A stretch of 18,223 bases of DNA from Belnapia sp. (GTDB lineage: Bacteria > Pseudomonadota > Alphaproteobacteria > Acetobacterales > Acetobacteraceae): NCBI GenBank assembly GCA_028291445.1, contig JAQGIA010000387.1, positions 1 to 18,223 on the forward strand, given 5' to 3'. The translations under genes and the position numbers were made by a program. Positions 14,909 to 18,223 of this stretch are shown in pieces. Numbering within the stretch: position 1 is the first letter of the stretch; every line of letters starts with the position of its first letter. The notes under the pieces were generated by a model. It ran no database searches, was not told the origin of the DNA, and saw only the letters and a program-made list of their open reading frames with translations.

Positions 14909-14909
14909 T

Positions 14910-15755
14910 ATGCCTGAACTGCCGGAAGTCGAGACGGTGATGCGCGGTCTGGCCGTGGTGCTGCAGGGCCGGGTGATCCGCGCCGCTGCCATCAGCCGGC
15001 CGGATTTGCGCTGGCCCTTCCCGGATGGCCTCGCCGCCCGGCTGGTCGGCAGCCGGGTCGAGAGCTTCCGGCGCCGGGCCAAATACATGCTGATGCGGCT
15101 CTCGGGCGGGGATTCCATGCTGATCCATCTCGGCATGTCGGGCCGGATGGTGGCGCGGCCAGCCACCGACCTGCCCAATGCGCCGATCGCGCATGAGCAT
15201 CTCTCGCTGGAGACCGAGGAGGGCATCCGGGTCGGCTTCGTCGACCCGCGTCGCTTCGGCAGCATCGACCTGGTGCCTACCGCGGCCGAGGATGGCCATC
15301 GGTTGCTGGCCGGGCTCGGCCCGGAGCCGCTGGAGGCGGCCTTCACCCCCGCCGTGCTGTCCGCCGCCCTGGCGGCGAAGCAGACCCCGATCAAGGCGGC
15401 GCTGCTGGACCAGAAGGTAGTCGCCGGGCTCGGCAATATCTATGTGTCCGAGGCACTGTTCCGGGCACGGATTTCGCCGAAGCGCCTGGCCGCCAGCGTC
15501 GCCGGGGTGCGAACGCTGCGGCTGGTGCCGGCGATCAAGGCGGTGTTGGAGGAGAGCATCGCAGCCGGCGGGTCATCGCTGCGCGACTATGTCCAGGCGG
15601 ATGGCGGGATCGGCTTCTTCCAGGAACGCTTCAAGGTCTATGACCGGGTGGGCCTGCCCTGCGAGGCCTGTCCCGGCCCGCCGGCGTGCGAGGGCATCCG
15701 CCGCTTCGTGCAGGCGGGCCGCGCCACCTTCCATTGCCCGAAGCTCCAGCGCTGA
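14910..15755 (+). CDS. mutM: Formamidopyrimidine-DNA glycosylase (MutM/Fpg)
   Basis: A 281-residue protein. It starts [14 protein letters not shown], with the catalytic N-terminal Pro2, Glu3 and Glu6. Other hallmarks are Lys58 in [17 protein letters not shown] (71-80), and [20 protein letters not shown] (165-184) with the helix-two-turn-helix Asn. The enzyme removes 8-oxoguanine and formamidopyrimidines from DNA and nicks the strand. The C-terminal zinc finger is unusual: C251, C254, an extra C260, and C276. The last position is CPKLQR rather than the usual C-x2-C, so the fourth canonical Cys is Leu279. The zinc-finger Arg (R271 in QAGRATF) is kept. An upstream in-frame extension overlaps ubiE and is not needed. 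It is followed by the enoyl-CoA hydratase after 31 bases. Confidence 0.95.
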   Translation: MPELPEVETVMRGLAVVLQGRVIRAAAISRPDLRWPFPDGLAARLVGSRVESFRRRAKYMLMRLSGGDSMLIHLGMSGRMVARPATDLPNAPIAHEHLSLETEEGIRVGFVDPRRFGSIDLVPTAAEDGHRLLAGLGPEPLEAAFTPAVLSAALAAKQTPIKAALLDQKVVAGLGNIYVSEALFRARISPKRLAASVAGVRTLRLVPAIKAVLEESIAAGGSSLRDYVQADGGIGFFQERFKVYDRVGLPCEACPGPPACEGIRRFVQAGRATFHCPKLQR

Positions 15756-15786
15756 TATCCTCCTCGCCAAGACGGAGGAGAACCCC

Positions 15787-16566
15787 ATGGCCGAGTATAC
15801 GATGATCCTGACGGAGCGGCAGGGCCGGGTGGCGCTGATCCGCCTCAACCGGCCGCAGGCGCTGAACGCGCTATGCGACCAGTTGATGGACGAGCTAGGC
15901 CAGGCGCTCCGCGGCTACGATGCCGATCCGGAAGTGGCGGCCATCGTCATCACCGGCAACGACAAGGCCTTCGCCGCTGGCGCCGACATCAAGGAGATGC
16001 AGTCGCGCAGCTTCCCTGCGGTCTATCTCGATGATTTCATCGGTAAGCGCTGGGAGGCGGTGACTTACGTGCAGAAACCGGTCATCGCCGCGGTCGCCGG
16101 CTATGCGCTGGGCGGCGGCTGCGAGCTGGCGATGATGTGTGACTTCATTATTGCTGCCGACAATGCGAAATTCGGCCAGCCCGAGATCAACCTGGGCGTC
16201 ATTCCTGGCGCCGGCGGCACCCAGCGGCTGACGCGGGCCATAGGCAAGGCCAAGGCGATGGATCTGGTGCTGACCGCGCGGATGATGGATGCGGCGGAGG
16301 CGGAGCGGTCCGGCCTGGTCGCCCGCGTCGTACCGCTGGCCGAGGTGGTGGCCGAGGCGGTGAAGGCCGGGGAGAAGATCGGCACGCTTTCCGCCCCCTC
16401 CGTCGCCATGGCCAAGGAGGCGGTGAACCGCGCCTTCGAGACGACGCTGGCGGAAGGCGTTAAATTCGAGCGCCGGGCCTTTCAGGCGCTATTCGCCACC
16501 GAGGACCAGAAGGAAGGCATGGCGGCCTTCGCGGCCAAGCGGAAGGCTGCCTTCGGCAATCGCTGA
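15787..16566 (+). CDS. Enoyl-CoA hydratase
   Basis: A 259-residue crotonase-family protein with a strong ribosome binding site (GGAGGAG, six bases before ATG 15787). NRPQALNAL (21-29) and [11 protein letters not shown] (61-71) supply the CoA-binding and first oxyanion-hole elements. [14 protein letters not shown] (107-120) carries Glu113, and [17 protein letters not shown] (132-148) carries Glu133. These are the two catalytic glutamates of true 2-enoyl-CoA hydratases (Glu144 and Glu164 in the rat enzyme), so hydratase activity is favoured over other crotonase activities. It hydrates trans-2-enoyl-CoA in fatty-acid beta-oxidation. The position between mutM and rpsT is a known conserved arrangement in alphaproteobacteria. 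It probably shares a transcript with mutM. Confidence 0.95.
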   Translation: MAEYTMILTERQGRVALIRLNRPQALNALCDQLMDELGQALRGYDADPEVAAIVITGNDKAFAAGADIKEMQSRSFPAVYLDDFIGKRWEAVTYVQKPVIAAVAGYALGGGCELAMMCDFIIAADNAKFGQPEINLGVIPGAGGTQRLTRAIGKAKAMDLVLTARMMDAAEAERSGLVARVVPLAEVVAEAVKAGEKIGTLSAPSVAMAKEAVNRAFETTLAEGVKFERRAFQALFATEDQKEGMAAFAAKRKAAFGNR

Positions 16567-16581
16567 GGCGCAGCATGCCCT

Positions 16582-16604
16582 GCCCCGCCACGGCACGGCG
16601 AGGC
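16582..16604 (+). terminator. Possible terminator hairpin after enoyl-CoA hydratase
   Basis: GCCCCGCC (16582-16589) pairs with GGCGAGGC (16597-16604) with one mismatch across a seven-base loop, 15 bases after the stop codon. There is no T-run, so an intrinsic terminator is only possible. Its position before the rpsT promoter fits. Confidence 0.3.
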
Positions 16605-16612
16605 TGGCCCGC

Positions 16613-16642
16613 TTGACGTGGCAGGGGAGCGGACGGTAGAAG
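16613..16642 (+). promoter_or_regulatory. Candidate sigma-70-type promoter of rpsT
   Basis: TTGACG at 16613-16618 (five of six matches to the -35 consensus) is followed after 18 bases by TAGAAG at 16637-16642 (four of six matches to the -10 consensus). Transcription would begin near 16649 and give an rpsT leader of about 80 bases. It lies downstream of the hydratase gene and its possible terminator. Confidence 0.6.
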
Positions 16643-16652
16643 CCCGTTCCTT

Positions 16653-16688
16653 GCGCAGCCTGGGGCCCCCGGGCCTATGGGACTGCGC
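16653..16688 (+). other. Potential leader hairpin in rpsT 5' region
   Basis: GCGCAG (16653-16658) is complementary to CTGCGC (16683-16688). The intervening bases include a GC-rich self-complementary part (GGGGCCCCCGGG). The structure would form in the leader RNA shortly after the predicted transcription start. S20 synthesis is known to be autoregulated in E. coli at translation, but a link to this structure is inference. Confidence 0.35.
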
Positions 16689-16728
16689 CATCCGAATCAC
16701 CCTTGCTCAGAGTTGAAGATAACCCGCC

Positions 16729-16995
16729 ATGGCGAACACGGCTTCCGCCCGCAAGCGCATCCGTCAGAACGAGAAGCGGACGATCCGCAACCGCGCGCGG
16801 CGGTCCCGGGTTCGGTCCTTCCTGCGCAAGGTGGAAACCGCCATCGCGACCGGCGACAAGTCGCAGGCGCAGGAAGCATTGAAGGCGGCGCAGCCTGAGA
16901 TGCAGCGCGCAGCGACCAAGGGCGTGTTCCACGCCAATACCGTGGCTCGCAAGCTGTCGCGGCTTTCCGCCCGGGTGAAGTCGATCAGCGCCTGA
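16729..16995 (+). CDS. rpsT: 30S ribosomal protein S20
   Basis: An 88-residue, highly basic protein, the normal size for S20. The sequence starts [20 protein letters not shown]. It continues with [20 protein letters not shown] and ends [20 protein letters not shown], all typical of the bacterial S20 family (long helices, N-terminal NxxSAxKRIRxxEKRxxRN). It binds 16S rRNA in the small subunit. The ATG is preceded by TTGAAGATAACCCGCC, a weak ribosome binding site, as often seen for S20. Its own promoter candidate lies about 90-115 bases upstream. It stands immediately upstream of dnaA, separated by about 300 bases. Confidence 0.97.
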   Translation: MANTASARKRIRQNEKRTIRNRARRSRVRSFLRKVETAIATGDKSQAQEALKAAQPEMQRAATKGVFHANTVARKLSRLSARVKSISA

Positions 16996-17000
16996 TCCAG

Positions 17001-17024
17001 GCGACATCGCTCGGCGGATGTTGC
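17001..17024 (+). terminator. Possible rpsT terminator hairpin
   Basis: GCGACATC (17001-17008) can pair along its whole length with GATGTTGC (17017-17024) if one G-U wobble is allowed, with an eight-base loop. It begins six bases after the rpsT stop. The following bases (ATCTGCTTGCTAG) hold no run of T, so termination efficiency is uncertain. Confidence 0.4.
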
Positions 17025-17074
17025 ATCTGCTTGCTAGCCTACCATTGATTTGACAACAATATGTGTTGCGGCAT

Positions 17075-17094
17075 CGGCATTGCGTCGAATGCCG
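17075..17094. repeat. Perfect 7-bp inverted repeat upstream of dnaA
   Basis: CGGCATT (17075-17081) and AATGCCG (17088-17094) are exactly complementary across GCGTCG. It lies in the AT-richer half of the rpsT-dnaA spacer and could be a regulator site. Confidence 0.5.
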
Positions 17095-17188
17095 TAATCT
17101 GTTGTTGGCATTACTGCGTCGTGCTTGGCTCATCGAAGTCTGAGTAAAGTTGCTATTTACCCGGACTTTAAGGGCGCGGTAACATCCA

Positions 17189-17207
17189 GCCCGTCGGATT
17201 GACGGGC
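17189..17207. repeat. Perfect 7-bp stem-loop upstream of dnaA
   Basis: GCCCGTC (17189-17195) pairs with GACGGGC (17201-17207) across a five-base loop GGATT. It ends about 115 bases before the dnaA start and is probably in the dnaA leader. No T-run follows. Confidence 0.5.
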
Positions 17208-17307
17208 AGCTCACTCCCCCGAAGCGCCGTTTAGCCTGACACCGTGCCCGGGTAGTTCCCAGGCGCGATTCCGGGCTGGCGTCTGCTGGCATGTGCAGGG
17301 ATGGAAC

Positions 17308-17313
17308 AGGAGG
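17308..17313 (+). promoter_or_regulatory. Strong Shine-Dalgarno that may set a TTG start for dnaA
   Basis: AGGAGG at 17308-17313 is eight bases before TTG 17322-17324, ideal spacing. The in-frame ATG 17301 lies before this motif and has only GCAGGG directly abutting it. The next in-frame ATG (17346) has no ribosome binding site at normal distance. This favours TTG 17322 as the start. Confidence 0.6.
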
Positions 17314-17321
17314 CCGGCCGC

Positions 17322-18223
<902 letters not shown>

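Larger units (their letters stand above)
16996..17300. other. rpsT-dnaA intergenic region with several inverted repeats
   Basis: This ~305-base stretch is more AT-rich than its flanks (especially 17040-17170) and carries no gene. Besides the possible rpsT terminator it holds CGGCATT-N6-AATGCCG (17075-17094), CAACA-N5-TGTTG (17054-17068), TAAAGT-N14-ACTTTA (17145-17170) and GCCCGTC-N5-GACGGGC (17189-17207). TTGACA at 17050-17055 could be a -35 element but has no clear -10 partner. I see no good TTATCCACA-type DnaA box; the nearest is TGATCCAGG at the rpsT stop. It must carry the dnaA promoter and could be part of an origin, but origin function is not supported by boxes. Confidence 0.6.

Noticed and set aside
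14870..15436. N-terminal extension of ubiE across mutM
   Set aside because: The extension is antisense to mutM. UbiE family sequence and normal length begin at 14869.
16993..17001. TGATCCAGG as a DnaA box
   Set aside because: It matches only part of the consensus, overlaps the rpsT stop codon and stands alone.

Overview
This window is high-GC DNA with an alphaproteobacterial gene set. The right end has the order ubiE / mutM / enoyl-CoA hydratase / rpsT / dnaA, and the left end has a large-type NAD-glutamate dehydrogenase. Together with the Pro/Ala-rich accessory proteins this suggests a Rhodospirillales bacterium, possibly Acetobacteraceae (Roseomonas-like). The family placement is inference from gene order and protein style; no database search was run. 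I see no insertion sequence, CRISPR array, tRNA or rRNA.

Layout. (a) 1-510, minus strand: the N-terminal 170 codons of the ~1600-residue NAD-GDH, cut by the window edge. (b) 511-947: a divergent intergenic region with an AT-rich patch and a long imperfect stem-loop. (c) 948-2578, plus strand: a JmjC/cupin Fe(II)/2-oxoglutarate oxygenase overlapping a small secreted OmpA-like protein. (d) 2696-7626, minus strand: a tightly packed cassette of a TPR protein, a GT2-GT4 fusion glycosyltransferase, an unrecognised 142-residue protein and an FkbM methyltransferase. It probably makes or attaches a surface glycan. (e) 7627-8194: a gene-poor gap. (f) 8195-11392, minus strand: a run of a stand-alone biotinyl carrier, a class I methyltransferase, an ApbA/PanE-type reductase, a Pro-rich secreted protein and a NeuD/PglD-type acetyltransferase. 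The acetyltransferase could serve the same glycan pathway as (d). (g) 11543-12787, plus strand: a CPA1-type cation/proton antiporter behind two leader inverted repeats. (h) 12801-14869, minus strand: an SH3b membrane protein downstream of ubiE. (i) 14910-18223, plus strand: mutM, enoyl-CoA hydratase, rpsT with a recognisable promoter, a hairpin-rich 300 bp intergenic stretch, and dnaA cut by the window edge.

How the genes work together. The right third is housekeeping: quinone methylation, oxidised-base repair, acyl-CoA metabolism, ribosomal protein S20 and replication initiation. The accessory part is the glycan-type cassette in (d), perhaps joined by the sugar O-acetyltransferase in (f). 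Stop/start overlaps (TGATG at 2166-2170, ATGA at 6733-6736) and gaps of 1-4 bases (4518-4520, 10390-10395) point to translational coupling. The points most worth a second look are the four-gene glycan cassette, the JmjC leader stem-loop, the altered MutM zinc finger, the dnaA start choice and upstream inverted repeats, and the paired hairpins before the antiporter.
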